Shown here piece by piece: positions 1-10,500 of a stretch of 64,000 nt of DNA. The notes below the pieces were generated by a model, which was not told the origin of the DNA, did no database searches, and saw only the letters and a list, made by a program, of their open reading frames with translations. Origin of the DNA: Arachis hypogaea (lineage: Eukaryota > Streptophyta > Magnoliopsida > Fabales > Fabaceae); NCBI RefSeq assembly GCF_003086295.3, contig NC_092053.1, positions 113,167,506 to 113,231,505 on the forward strand, given 5' to 3'. Position numbers and translations under genes: made by a program. Each line of letters opens with the position of its first letter. Within the stretch, counting starts at the first letter, position 1.

Positions 1-318
1 GGCATCTCTATACGCTTATCTGAAATTCTCACCAATGAATTACATAAGTATCTCTATCCTAGTTTATATTTCAACTATGTTTTAATTATCAAATCTCCAT
101 AACTATCTGAATCCGCCTGACTGAGATTTACATGGTGACCATAGCTTGCTTCAAGCCGACAATCTCCGTGGGATCGACCCTTACTCATGTAAGGTTTATT
201 ACTTGGACGACCCAGTGCAATTGCTGGTTAGTTGTGCGGAATTGTGACTAAGTTTGATTCACATTTGAGAGCACCAAGCCATTGGCGCCATTATTGAAGA
301 TCACAATTTTGCATACCA
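1..318 (+). repeat. Element A 5' LTR, 3' portion
   Basis: It aligns without gaps to 28990-29307 and ends in TACCA, six bases before the primer-binding site. It contains the conserved R/U5 hairpin at 179-194 (stem CCTTAC/GTAAGG) directly after GGGATCGAC. About 3% divergence from the 3' copy makes A older than C and E. Confidence 0.9.
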
Positions 319-324
319 AGTTTT

Positions 325-342
325 TGACGCCGTTGCCGGGGA
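325..342 (+). promoter_or_regulatory. Primer-binding site (tRNA-Asp), element A
   Basis: TGACGCCGTTGCCGGGGA is the complement of the 3' end of plant tRNA-Asp(GTC), UCCCCGGCAACGGCGCCA, with one mismatch. It lies six bases after the LTR end, as expected for minus-strand priming. Confidence 0.85.
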
Positions 343-551
343 TTGTTCGAGTTTGGACAACTGACGGTTCATCTTATTGCTCAGATTAGGTAATTTTATT
401 TTAATTTTAACCTTTCTTTTTTTTATTATTCTTATTTTCGAAAATTTCAAAAAAATAAATAGATATTTTCAAAAAAAAGATTTATACTTAATTTATGTTC
501 TTCAGAATTTTTAAAAAGGAATTCTAGTGTTTCATGATGATTTGTTGAATC

Positions 552-790
552 CTGGCTGGCTGTAAGCCATGTCTGATCTTTTGGACCGGGGTTTCAACTC
601 ATCATCACAAGAGCTTGCTGATCTTTACCCATTTGGCAGTTACACACATAGTTATTGTATACATGGGAGATATCAATATCTGCTGAAGCTTGGCTGGCCA
701 TTGGCCATGTCTAGTGTTTTGGACCGAAGCTTTCACTGAAAGCTTGGCTGGCTAGTGAGCCATGTCTAATTCCTGGACCGGAGTTTTAGA
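552..790 (+). repeat. Three-copy degenerate leader repeat with small hairpins
   Basis: Copies start near 552, 690 and 744. Each has GGCTGGC, then GCCATGTCT, then GGACCG and a T-rich end. GGCT/AGCC or TGGCC/GGCCA arms precede ATGTCT in each copy. I do not see this block in the D leader. Role unknown; a packaging or dimerisation signal is one guess. Confidence 0.6.
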
Positions 791-1184
791 CTAACATTGC
801 AAGATTCCTGGAATTCCTATTAAAAATTTTGAAATTCTTGTTTTTCTTTTTCAAATTAATTTTCGAAAAATCCAAAAAAATTATAAAATCATAAAAACCA
901 AAAAAAATTGTTGTGTTTCTTGTTTGAGTCTTGAGTCAAATTTTAAGTTTGGTGTCAATTGCATGTTTATCTCTTTCTTGCATTTTTCAAAAATTCATGC
1001 ATTGCATTCTTCATGATCTTCAAGTTGTTCTTGATAAATCCTCTTGTTTGATCTTCATATTTTCTTATTTTGTGTCTTTTCTTGTTTTTCATATGCATTC
1101 TTATATTCATAGTGTCTAAACATGAAAAATCTCTAAGTTTGGTGTCTTGCATATTTTTCTTTTCTTGAAAATTTTTCAAAATAA

Positions 1185-1240
1185 GTTCTTGGTGTTCATC
1201 TTGACATTCAAAGTGTTCTTGGTGTTCATCTTGACATTCA
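1185..1240 (+). repeat. 26-bp direct tandem duplication in leader
   Basis: GTTCTTGGTGTTCATC plus ten more identical bases occurs at 1185-1210 and again at 1215-1240 (period 30). A related duplication is present in the leader of B near 24418-24470 on the other strand, so it predates the split of the two elements. Confidence 0.7.
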
Positions 1241-2258
1241 TAGTGTTCTTGCATGCATAATTTGTTTTGATCCAAAATTTTCATGCATTGAGTCTTTTTG
1301 ATGTTTTTCTCTCTCATCATTAAAAATTCAAAAATCAAAAAATATATTTCTCTTATTTCACTCATAAATTTCGAAAATTTGAGTTGACTTTTTCAAAACT
1401 TTTTAAAATTTAGTTGTTTCTTATGAGTCAAGTCAAATTTTCAATTTAAAAATCCTATCTTTTTCAAATCTTTTTCAATAATAAAATTTTTTTCATTTGT
1501 CTTTCATATTTTCGAAAATTTCAAATTAATTTTCAAAATATTTTTCTTATTTTATTTCATAATTGTCGAAAATCTTATTAGCATTTAATGTTTTGATTCA
1601 AAAAATTTTCAAGTTTGTTACTTGCCTAGTAAGAAAGGTTCAATCTTTAAATTTTAAAATCATATCTTTTAGTTTCTTATTAGTCAAGTAATCAACTTTA
1701 ATTTCAAAAATCAAATCTTTTTAAACTTCCTTTTCAAATCTTTTTCAAAATGATTTTCAATCACATCTTTTTCAAAATTTAATTTCAAAATCTTTTCTAA
1801 CTTCTTATCTTTTCAAATTTGATTTTCAAATCTTTTTCAATTAACCACTTTACTTTTTGTTTGATTCTTATCTTTTTCAAAACTACCTAACTAACTCTCT
1901 CTAATTTTCGAAAATCTCTTCCCTCTTTTTCAAATTTCCTTTTTAATTAACTAATTGTTTTAATTTCAATTTAATTTGATTTCAATTTTAATTTTCAAAT
2001 TTTAACTTTAATTTTAAAATATTTTTATTTTATTTTATTTAAATTTTCGAATTCTTCTCTTCCTCACCTCCTTCTATTTATTTATTCATCTACTAACACT
2101 TCTCCTCCACCCAAAAATTCGAACCACATCCCTCTCTCTGTGTTCGAATTTTTCCTCTTCTCCTTCTTACATTCTTCTCTTTTTATACTTGCATAAGGAA
2201 TCTCTATACTGTGACATAGAGGATTTCATATTTTCTTTTGTGTTCTCTTCTTTTTCAT

Positions 2259-4535
2259 ATGAGCAGGAACAAGGATAAGAACATTCTTGTTGAAGCCGAT
2301 CCTGAACCTGAAAGGACTCTGAAGAGAAAGCTAAGGGAAGCTAATGCTCAACTCTCTGCAGAAAATCTGACAGAAATTTTCGAAAAGGAAGGAGACATGG
2401 CCGAAAATAATAACAATACAAGGAAGATGCTTGGTGACTTTACTGCACCTAATTCCAATTTACATGGAAGAAGCATCTCAATCCCTACCATTGGAGCAAA
2501 CAATTTTGAGCTGAAACCTCAATTAGTTTCTCTAATGCAACAGAACTGCAAGTTTTATGGACTTCCATCAGAAAATCCTTTTCAGTTCTTAACTGAATTC
2601 TTGCAGATCTGTGATACTGTTAAGACCAATGGGGTTGATTTCGAGGTCTACAGGCTTATGCTTTTCCTGTTTGCTGTAAGAGACAGAGCTAGAATATGGT
2701 TGGACTCTCAACCTAAAGATAGCCTGAACTCTTGGGATAAGCTGGTCACGGCTTTCTTAGCCAAGTTCTTTCCTCCTCAAAAGCTTAGCAAGCTTAGAGT
2801 GGATGTTCAGACCTTCAAACAGAAAGAAGGTGAATCCCTCTATGAAGCTTGGGAGAGATACAAGGAACTGACCAAAAAGTGTCATTCTGACATGCTTTCA
2901 GAATGGACCATCCTAGATATATTCTATGATGGTCTGTCTGAGCTATCAAAGATGTCATTGAACCATTCTGCAGGTGGATCCATTCACCTTAAGAAAATGC
3001 CTGTAGAAGCTCAAGAACTCATTGACATGGTTGCGAATAACCAGTTCATGTACACTTTTGAAAGGAATCCTGTGAGTAATGGGACGCCTATGAGGAAGGA
3101 AGTTCTTGAAATTGATACTCTGAATGCCATATTGGCTCAGAATAAAATATTGACTCAGCAAGTCAATATGATCTCTCAGAGTCTGAATGGATTGAAGGAA
3201 TCATCCAACAGTACTAAAGAGGCATCTTCTGAAGAAGAAGCTTATGATCCTGAGAACCCTGCAATAGCAGAGGTGAATTACATGGGTGAACCCTATGGAA
3301 ACACCTATAATCCCTCATGGAGGAATCATCCAAATTTCTCATGGAAGGATCAACAAAAGCCTCAACAAGGCTTTAATAATGGTGGAAGAAACAGGTTTAG
3401 CAATAGCAAGCCTTTTCCATCATCCACTCAGCAACAAACAGAGAATTCTGAGCAGAATCTATCTAGCTTAGCAAATATAGTCTCTGATCTGGAGGCACAA
3501 GTGGGCCAGCTGAGTAAAAGAGTCACTGAAACTCCTCCTAGTACTCTCCCAAGCAATATAGAAGAAAATCCAAAGAGAGAGTGCAAGGCCATTGATTTAA
3601 CCATCATGGCCGAACCTACAAGGGAAGAGGAGGACGTGAATCCTAGTGAGGAAGACCTCCTGGGACGTCCAATGATCAACAAGGAGTTTCCCTCTGAGGA
3701 ACCAAAGGAATCTGAGACTCATCTAGAGACCATAGAGATTCCATTGAACCTCCTTATGCCATCCATGAGCTCTGATGAGTATTCTTCTTCTGAAGAGAAT
3801 GAAGATGTCACTGAAGAGCAAGTTGCCAAGTACCTTGGTGCAATCATGAAGCTGAAAGCCAAATTATTTGGTAATGAGACTTGGGAAGATGAACCTCCCT
3901 TGCTCATCAATGAACTGAGTGATCTGGATCAACTGACATTGCCTCAAAAGAAACAGGATCCTGGAAAGTTCTTAATACCTTGTACCATAGGCACCATGGC
4001 CTTTGAGAAGGCTCTATGTGACCTTGGGTCAGAGATAAACCTCATGCCACTCTCTGTAATGGAGAAACTGGGAATCTTTGAGGTGCAAGCTGCCAGAATC
4101 TCATTAGAGATGGTAGACAACTCAAGAAAACAGGCTTATGGACTAGTAGAGGACGTGGTAGTAAAGGTTGAAGGCCTTTACATCCCTGCTGATTTCATAA
4201 TCCTAGACACTGGAAAGGAAGAGGATGAATCCATCATCCTTGGAAGCCCCCTCCTAGCCACAGCAAGAGCTGTGATTGATGTGGACAGAGGAGAGTTAGT
4301 CCTTCAACTGAATGAAGACAACCTTGTGTTTAAAACTCAAGGATCTCCTTCTGTAACCATGGAGAAGAAGCATGAAGAGCTTCTCTCACTGCAGAGTCAA
4401 CCAAAGTCCCCACAGTCAAACACTAAGTTTGGTGTTGGGAGGCCACAACCAAGCTCTAAGTTTGGTGTTGAACCCCCACATTCAAACTCTAAGTTTGGTG
4501 TTGGGAGGTTCCAACCTTGCTCTGATTATCTGTAA
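2259..4535 (+). CDS. Gag-protease polyprotein of element A (no polymerase)
   Basis: Start chosen at ATG 2259, because the reading frame upstream opens only with a TTG. About 758 codons. The N-terminal half is a retrotransposon gag core (AVRDRARIWLDSQP near residue 145, then FFPPQKLSKLRVDVQTFK and ESLYEAWERYKEL). No CCHC zinc knuckle is visible. A glutamine/asparagine-rich spacer and an acidic stretch follow. The aspartic-protease-like domain has CDLGSEINLMP near residue 587 and ILGSPLLATA near 665. The C-terminus holds three KFGV units, each encoded by TAAGTTTGGTGTTG, so a non-coding motif of the family is translated here. It ends where relatives continue into reverse transcriptase. The frame is intact over 2.3 kb. 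Virus-like particle formation is the expected role. Confidence 0.85.
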   Translation: MSRNKDKNILVEADPEPERTLKRKLREANAQLSAENLTEIFEKEGDMAENNNNTRKMLGDFTAPNSNLHGRSISIPTIGANNFELKPQLVSLMQQNCKFYGLPSENPFQFLTEFLQICDTVKTNGVDFEVYRLMLFLFAVRDRARIWLDSQPKDSLNSWDKLVTAFLAKFFPPQKLSKLRVDVQTFKQKEGESLYEAWERYKELTKKCHSDMLSEWTILDIFYDGLSELSKMSLNHSAGGSIHLKKMPVEAQELIDMVANNQFMYTFERNPVSNGTPMRKEVLEIDTLNAILAQNKILTQQVNMISQSLNGLKESSNSTKEASSEEEAYDPENPAIAEVNYMGEPYGNTYNPSWRNHPNFSWKDQQKPQQGFNNGGRNRFSNSKPFPSSTQQQTENSEQNLSSLANIVSDLEAQVGQLSKRVTETPPSTLPSNIEENPKRECKAIDLTIMAEPTREEEDVNPSEEDLLGRPMINKEFPSEEPKESETHLETIEIPLNLLMPSMSSDEYSSSEENEDVTEEQVAKYLGAIMKLKAKLFGNETWEDEPPLLINELSDLDQLTLPQKKQDPGKFLIPCTIGTMAFEKALCDLGSEINLMPLSVMEKLGIFEVQAARISLEMVDNSRKQAYGLVEDVVVKVEGLYIPADFIILDTGKEEDESIILGSPLLATARAVIDVDRGELVLQLNEDNLVFKTQGSPSVTMEKKHEELLSLQSQPKSPQSNTKFGVGRPQPSSKFGVEPPHSNSKFGVGRFQPCSDYL

Positions 4536-4584
4536 GGCTCCATGAGAGCTCACTGTCAAGCTATTGACATTAAAGAAGCGCTTG

Positions 4585-4600
4585 TTGGGAGGCAACCCAA
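4585..4600 (+). promoter_or_regulatory. Conserved post-ORF hairpin II, element A
   Basis: Stem TTGGG/CCCAA with loop AGGCAA, preceded by GACATTAAAGAAGCGCTTG, about 50 bases after the gag-protease stop. The same structure follows the main ORF in B, C, D and E, and a compensated version occurs in F. It is kept although the ORF upstream differs, so it is not tied to the polymerase sequence. Function unknown. Confidence 0.7.
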
Positions 4601-4740
4601 TGTTATCTAATTATATTTATTTTCTATTGTTATTTCGTGTTTTATTAGGTTGATGATCATGTGGAGTCACAAAACTACTGAAAAATAAAAAACAGAATGA
4701 AAAAATAGAATGAAAAATAGCACACCCTGGAGGAGAGCAG

Positions 4741-4915
4741 TCTGGCATTTAAACACCAGAAACAAGCATCTGTCTGGCGTTTAACGCCAGAAACAGGCAC
4801 CAAGCCGGCGTTTAACTTCAGAAACAAGCATCTACCTGGAATTAAATGCCAGAAACAAACAACAATTGGGTGTTTAACACCAGAAACAGGCAGCAGTCTG
4901 GCGTTAAACACCAAG
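4741..4915 (+). repeat. Palindromic word array (GGCGTTTAACGCC type), element A
   Basis: Six near-palindromic units around CTGGCGTTTAACGCCAG, separated by short variable spacers such as AAACAGGCA. The array lies between the gag-protease ORF and the ORF3 promoter. The 3' LTR carries the same word at 28024-28127. Confidence 0.85.
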
Positions 4916-4980
4916 ATTGCATAGCAAGGGCATTTTACACACCTAATTGGGGCAGGGATGTTAAGTCCTTGACCCCACTT

Positions 4981-5034
4981 GATCTGTGGACCCCACAGGA
5001 TCCCCTTAGGATCTGTGGACCCCACAGGATTCCC
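4981..5034 (+). repeat. 25-bp direct duplication, GATCTGTGGACCCCACAGGA
   Basis: Two copies (4981-5005 and 5010-5034) of a unit with a small internal dyad (GTGG/CCAC). D has two diverged copies at the same relative place, about 38535-38585. It lies between the palindrome array and the TATA box of ORF3. Confidence 0.75.
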
Positions 5035-5241
5035 ACTTTTTCTTCTCTCCTCTTTACACCTTTTCATAACTCTCTTCCCCAAATACCCTTCACCAATAAA
5101 CTCAATCACTCTTCTCCATCACCTCTTCACCACTTACATCCATCCTCTCTTCTCCAAAAACCCCACCTACGTTCAAAATTCAAACTATTTTCCCTCCCAA
5201 ACCCAACCCTAATGGCCGAACCTTAACCCTCCCCCCACTCC

Positions 5242-5248
5242 TATATAA
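5242..5248 (+). promoter_or_regulatory. Internal TATA box for ORF3
   Basis: TATATAA lies in a C-rich context about 200 bases upstream of the ORF3 start, followed by a CT/CA-rich stretch typical of a plant 5' untranslated region. This suggests ORF3 is transcribed from its own internal promoter rather than from the LTR. Inference from sequence context only. Confidence 0.55.
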
Positions 5249-5366
5249 ACCCCTCATTCTTTCTTCATTTTCACACAACACACACCTCTCTTCTCCCCCT
5301 TGGCCGAAACAACCTCTCTCTCCCTCTCTTCCATTTCTCTTCTTCTCCCTCTTTTTTCTTTCTTCT

Positions 5367-5386
5367 TTTGCTCGGGGACGAGCAAA
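5367..5386 (+). promoter_or_regulatory. Conserved hairpin I (RRGGAC loop) upstream of ORF3, element A
   Basis: Seven-base-pair stem TTTGCTC/GAGCAAA with hexaloop GGGGAC, followed after a few bases by TTTTAAGTTTGGTGTGG. The same arrangement occurs in B and D before ORF3 and, with different stems, next to the 3' LTRs of A to F. Confidence 0.75.
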
Positions 5387-5440
5387 CATTTTAAGTTTGG
5401 TGTGGTAAAAGCATAGCTTTTTGTTTTTCCATAACCATCA

Positions 5441-6415
5441 ATGGCACCTAAGGCCAGAGAAACCTCAAGAAAGAGGAAAGGGAAGGCAATTGCTTCCACC
5501 TCTGAACCATAGGAGATGGAGAGATTCATCTCAAAAGTCCATCAAGACCACTTCTATGAAGTTGTGGCCAAGAAGAAAGTGATCCCTGAGGTTCCTTTCA
5601 AGCTCAAGAAGAATGAGTACCTGGAGATCCGACTTGAGATCCAAAGAAGAGGTTGGAAAGTTCTCACCAACCCCATTCAACAAGTCGGGGTCCTAATGGT
5701 TCAAGATTTCTATGCAAACGCATGGATCACTAGGAACCATGATCAAAGTGTGAACCCGAATCCAAAGCATTGGCTTACCATGGTTCAGGGGAAATACTTA
5801 GATTTCAGTCCGGAAAATGTAAGGCTGGCGTTCAACTTGCCAATGATGGAAGAGAACGCATGCCCCTACACAAGAAGGGTCAACTTTGATCAAAGGTTGG
5901 ACCAAGTCCTCATAGACATATGTGAGGAAGGAGCTCAATAGAAAATTGACTCAAGAGGCAAGCCGGTTCAACTAAGAAGGCATGACCTCAAACCAGTGGC
6001 TAGGGGATGGCTAGAGTTCATTCAACGCTCAATCATTCCTACTAGTAACCGGTCTGAAGTTACTATAGACCGGGCCATCATGATCCATAGTATCATGATT
6101 GGAGAGGAGGTGGAAGTTCATAAGATTATACCTCAAGAACTTTACAAGGTGGCTGACAAGTCCTCCACTTGGGTAAGGTTAGCCTTTTCTTACCTCATAT
6201 GCCACCTCTGCAATTCAGCTGGAATTGACATAGAGGGAGACATCCTCATTGAAGAGGATAAGCCCATCACTAAGAAAATAATGGAGCAAACAAGAGATCA
6301 TGGACCTCAACATGAGCATGAGGAAATTCCTCACCATGAATTCCCTGAGATGCCTCAGGGGATGCACTTTTCTCCACAAAACTACTGGGAGCAAATCAAC
6401 ACCTCCCTAGGAGAA
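5441..6415 (+). pseudogene. ORF3, 'putative plant transposon protein' type, 5' part (element A)
   Basis: The ATG at 5441 opens MAPKARETSRKRKGKA, a basic, possibly nuclear-targeting N-terminus. The conserved body follows (MERFISKVHQDHFYEVVAKK, then RRGWKVLTNP and FYANAWITRN). TAG codons interrupt the frame at 5510 and 5939, at sites where a tryptophan codon is likely. The same frame resumes both times. The ORF is then split at 6415/6416 by element B and continues at 26342. From memory, the protein resembles a domain often annotated as a putative plant transposon protein in legumes; its biochemical role is unknown. Homologues in F and G share the layout but are far diverged. Confidence 0.75.
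6411..6415. repeat. Target-site duplication of element B, left copy (gagaa)
   Basis: Left GAGAA pairs with GATAA at 26337-26341. The uninterrupted sequence survives in B's own ORF3 on the minus strand (CCTAGGAGAATTAAGTTCC near 18845-18863), which confirms the empty site and shows that the right copy took one substitution. Confidence 0.85.
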
Positions 6416-7770
6416 TGGTGCACGAAATTACAATCACACTTTTGCAACTCCGCACAACTAACCAGCAAGTGCACTGGGTCGTCCAAGTAATACCTTACGT
6501 GAGTAAGGGTCGATCCCATGGAGATTGTCGGCTTGAAGCAAGCTATGGTTATCTTGTAACTCTTAGTCAGGATATCAATAATTCTCAGATTTAATTGTAA
6601 AAAGTAAAAGAACATGAAATAAATACTTGTTATGCAGTAATGAAGAACAGGTTGAGGCTTTGGAGATGCTTTGTCTTCTGAATCTCTGCTTTCCTACTAT
6701 CTTCTTCTTCATACACGCAAGGCTCCTTCCATGGCAAGCTTTATGTTGGGCATCACCGTTGTCAATGGCTACTTCCCGTCCTCTCAGTGAAAACGTTCCA
6801 AATGCGCTGTCACCGCACGGCTAATCATCTGTCGGTTCTCGATCATGTCGGAATAGGATCCATTGATCCTTTTGCGTCTGTCACTACGCCTAACACTCGC
6901 GAGTTTGAAGCTCATCCCCAGTCATCCTTTACCAGATCCTCCTCAGAATACCACAAACAAGGTTTAGACGTTCCGGATCTCAGGAATGGCCGCCAATAAT
7001 TCTAGCTTATACCATGAAGACTCTGATCTGAATCATGAGGCTAATGGATATGCATTCAATCTAAGGTAGAACAGAGGTGGTTGTCAGGCACGCGTTCATA
7101 GGTGAGAATGATGATAATTGTCACGGATCATCACATTCATCAGGTTGAAGTGCGAATGAATATCTTAGAATAGAAGCAAGCGTGATAGAATGGAAAACAG
7201 TAGTAATTGCATTAATTCATGAAGAACAGCAGAGCTCCTCACCCCCAACAATGGGGTTTAGAGACTCATGCCGTAGAAGATACAATATGAAACGTGTAGA
7301 ATGTCATCAGGTACAAGATGAATCAATAAAAGTAGTTTTTATAGTAAACTGGTGACCTAAGGTTACAGAATTCTTTGAGCTTACTTGGAACGCCTGTTTG
7401 GGCCATCAAATCTCAGGCAAAGTATAGACTATTATATATTGCTGGAAAGCCCAGGATGTCTACTTTCCAAAGCAATTAAGAGCGCGCCAATTGGGTATCT
7501 GTAGCTCCAGAAAATCCACTTCGAGTGCAGGGAGGTCAGAATCCAACAGCATCTGCAGTCCTTTTTCAGCCTCTGAATCAGATTTTTGCTCAGGTCCCTC
7601 AATTTCAGCCGGAAAATAGCTGAAATCACAGAAAAACACACAAACTCATAATAAAGTCTAGAAAAGTGAATTTTAAATAAAAACTAATAAAAATATAATA
7701 AAACTAACTAAAATATACTAAAAACATACTAAAAACAGTGCCAAAAAGAGTATAAATTATCCGCTCATCA
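6416..7770 (-). repeat. Element B 3' LTR (shortened)
   Basis: In the minus sense it starts TGATGAGCGGATAATT (at 7770) and ends GTGCACCA (at 6416). It is 1355 bp against 1535 bp for the 5' copy. The missing 180 bp, opposite about 25757-25936, includes the whole palindromic word array. The shared LTR block is at 7428-7510. Confidence 0.9.
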
Positions 7771-7808
7771 CAACACCAAACTTAAATTGTTGCTTGTCCC
7801 CAAGCAAC
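7771..7808 (-). promoter_or_regulatory. Polypurine-side sequence and hairpin I next to B 3' LTR
   Basis: Minus sense: stem GTTGCTT/AAGCAAC with loop GGGGAC (7789-7808), then ATTTAAGTTTGGTGTTG directly against the LTR start. This is where plus-strand priming must occur, although the tract is only partly purine. Confidence 0.75.
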
Positions 7809-8052
7809 TGAAAATAAATTAGAATAAAAAGAAGAGAATATACAATGAATTCCAAAAATATCTATGAAGATTAGTATTAATTAGATGAGCGGGGCTTTTA
7901 GCTTTTTGCCTCTGAACAGTTTTGGCATCTCACTTTATCCTTTGAAGTTCAGAATGATTGGCTTCTATAGGAACTCAGAATCCAGATAGTGTTATTGATT
8001 CTCCTAGTTAAGTGTGTTGATTCTTGAACACAGCTACTTTATGAGTCTTGGC

Positions 8053-10463
8053 TGATGCGCATAAACTAGTTATGCTTCGATTTAGGAAATTGCACGATCG
8101 GCAAAATTCCTTCCGGCAAGTGCACCGGTTATCGTCAAGTAAAAACTCACAATAGAGTGAGGTCGAATCCCACAAGGATTGGTTGAGTGAGCAATTCAGA
8201 TTAGAAGTGTGTTCTAGTTGAGCGGAATCAAGATTTAGATGAGAATTGCGGAATGTAAAATTGGCGGGAAAAGTAAATGACAAGAAATTGAAATGGCGGA
8301 ATCTTAAATTGCATGAATTAAAGAGCAGAATGTAAATTGCTGAAATTAAAAGGGAATGGGGGTGATTGCAAGAATTGAGTTGCAGAATGTAAAGAGAAAT
8401 TGGAAATCAGAAATGGGGGATTCATTGGGTGTTAGGAGATATTGAGATCTCCGAATCAAAACATGTATATCTCTTCCTCAACCAATGCGTTCATTAAATT
8501 TTGCTTGGCAATCTTATATGATTGGATCCCAATCCCTTGGCTCACCAATTCTCTCTTAAAACAAACAAATTTCCAATCCCTTGGTTTAAATGTTCATAAG
8601 AAGAGATGATGCTCATTCACTGATTATACCACACAGTTTCATGAACCACAATTTGGTAGGATTACATGTCACAATATCCATCCAAACCCCAATTCAATTC
8701 ACTGTGAGAAAGCTTCTCTAGCATGAATCCTCCATTCCTTTCCCAAGGTTCCGAAGGATTCCAATTATGGGTAGTTTCTTTCCCAAGACAACTACCCAAT
8801 GGAATTAGAACGAGAAGCTTTCTAACAAAATTCAAGAGAAAAGATTGAAGAAGAAGATAAACTATTATTGATTCATTGAATTACAATAGAGCTCCCTAAC
8901 CCAATGAAAGGGGGTTTAGTGAGTCATAGCTCTGAATTCAATTACAAAGAAACGAAAACTAGCTAAAAGTGAAGGTAAAAGTTCCAAAAGTTCCCCTTTC
9001 TAACTTAAATTCTATCCTATTTATACACTTTCTATATTGAGCTTCTGTTGTGTTTCTTGGGCTTTGAGGCCTCTCCCTGCTTTCCTTTTGCTTTGGGTTT
9101 ATGATCCATAATCTTGATGAGGCTGCTGATCCAAATTCTGTAACATTCATTGAGCCAACTTAGTGATAATCAATTAATGACACATGACTCAACAAATTGA
9201 AATTTCAGACTCATCAATCCTTCAGGCCCAATCCCATAAACCATGATATTCAATTGGGTTTCATACCAGAATAAGTTTAAGTTAATGTTTGTGCTCAAAT
9301 ACTAACTTAAACCACAATATTTTTTGGTCCAGAAACCTTTTCCAAGAGTGGCGTTTAAGTTGCAGTTTAAGCTTAAACTGCAGCTTAAACGCCAGACACT
9401 TCCAGTGAGGCCTTTTGTAGAAGCACGTTTAAGCTTCAGTTTAAGGTTAAACTGAAGCTTAAACGTAGAAATGGAAGAAGGCAGCCCTGGAGAGTCATGT
9501 AGTCGAACACGTTTAAGCTTCAGTTTAAGGTTAAACTGAAGCTTAAACGTGGATATAGGAAGGGCAGCCCTGGAGGTCGAACACGTTTAACCTCCAGTTT
9601 AAGGTTAAACTGGAGGTTAAACGTGGAAATGGAAGGAGGCATCCTGGAGGTCGAACACGTTTAACCTCCAGTTTAAGGTTAAACTGGAGGTTAAACGTGG
9701 AAGCTTGGAAGGGTAGCCCTGGAGGTGTCGAACACGTTTAAGCTCCAGTTTGAGGTCAAACTGGAGCTTAAACGTGGAAATGGAGAGAGCAACCCTGGAG
9801 GAGAAAACTTGGTCGAACACGTTTAAGCTCCAGTTTGAGGTCAAACTGGAGCTTAAACGTGGAAATGGCTCCCTGGTGCTTTTCCCATTCTGGCGTTTAA
9901 CCTCCAGTTTAAGGTTAAACTGGAGGTTAAACGTGGAACTCCTTCCTGAGTGGCATTATCATTCTGGCGTTTAACCTCCAGTTTGAGGTCAAACTGGAGG
10001 TTAAACGTGGAATGCTTCTTTGGTGAGACTTTTCATTCTGGCGTTTAACCTCCAGTTTAAGGTTAAACTGGAGGTTAAACTTCAATTCCAGCATTTCTTA
10101 GCCTTCATGATTCTGGCGTTTAAGCTCCAGTTTAGGCTTAAACTGGAACTTAAACTCCACATGTGATATTCAAGCTTCCTTTATTGATTTTGTTGCTTCC
10201 TTGCTTAGCCTCTTCTTCCCTGAAATCATCCAAACAAATGCATCAAAGTCTTGCAAAATTTCATGAGAAATCTTCCATTCATAGCATTCAAGTAATATAA
10301 CTAAAACTCATGGAATTTGCATCAAAATCATATTGTTTGGATGGTTCATTGCTTTGTTATTCTTTTAACCATTCTTGGTTACTTTAAGCTCAAGAAAATG
10401 CATAAAACCACTAAAACTAACAGAAAAATACTAGTGAAACTAGCCTATGATGCCTTGGCATCA
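8053..10463 (-). repeat. Element C 3' LTR
   Basis: Bounded by TGATGCGC at 8053 and GGCATCA at 10463 (plus strand). On the minus strand a TATAAATA box lies at 9018-9025, downstream of the palindrome array in U3. The R/U5 hairpin is at 8146-8161 (CTCAC/GTGAG). Compared with the 5' copy there are a few substitutions near 8571, 8773-8776 and 8844. Confidence 0.92.
9350..10158 (-). repeat. Array of eleven long palindromes in LTR C (left copy)
   Basis: Eleven inverted repeats of about 44 bases at roughly 74-base spacing. Arms are up to 21 bp around a central GG (for example CACGTTTAAGCTCCAGTTT with its complement). Arm variants GCTCC/GGAGC, CCTCC/GGAGG, GCTTC/GAAGC and GTTGC/GCAGC change on both sides together. 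Spacers are short and related (GGAAATGGAAGG, CAGCCCTGGAGG). The array lies in U3 upstream of the TATA box. Confidence 0.95.
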
Positions 10464-10500
10464 CAACACCAAACTTAATACTTGCTTGTCCCTAAGCAAG
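10464..10500 (-). promoter_or_regulatory. Polypurine-side sequence and hairpin I next to C 3' LTR
   Basis: Minus sense: stem CTTGCTT/AAGCAAG, loop AGGGAC (10481-10500), then TATTAAGTTTGGTGTTG against the LTR start. Confidence 0.75.

Larger units (their letters stand above)
343..2258 (+). other. Element A untranslated leader
   Basis: About 1.9 kb, strongly AT-rich, with many T-runs and CGAAAAT motifs and no credible ORF. Two copies of AAGTTTGGTGTC lie near 945 and 1134. The leaders of B and D have the same composition and the same motif. Packaging and translation signals would be expected here, but none can be proved by eye. Confidence 0.7.

Noticed and set aside
967..1365. 132-codon minus-strand ORF in the leader of A
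   Set aside because: It is antisense to the element leader and driven by a tandem duplication (repeated CQDEHQEH); no support as a gene.
9617..9974. ORFs with repeated NWSLNV or WRLNV peptides on both strands (also 16998-17355 and 40683-41585)
   Set aside because: These are translations of palindrome arrays in LTRs, open on both strands because the DNA is palindromic.
9350..10158. CRISPR-like look of regularly spaced palindromic repeats with variable spacers
   Set aside because: The setting is a plant LTR, the units are full-length palindromes with related spacers, and no Cas genes exist; this is an LTR word array.
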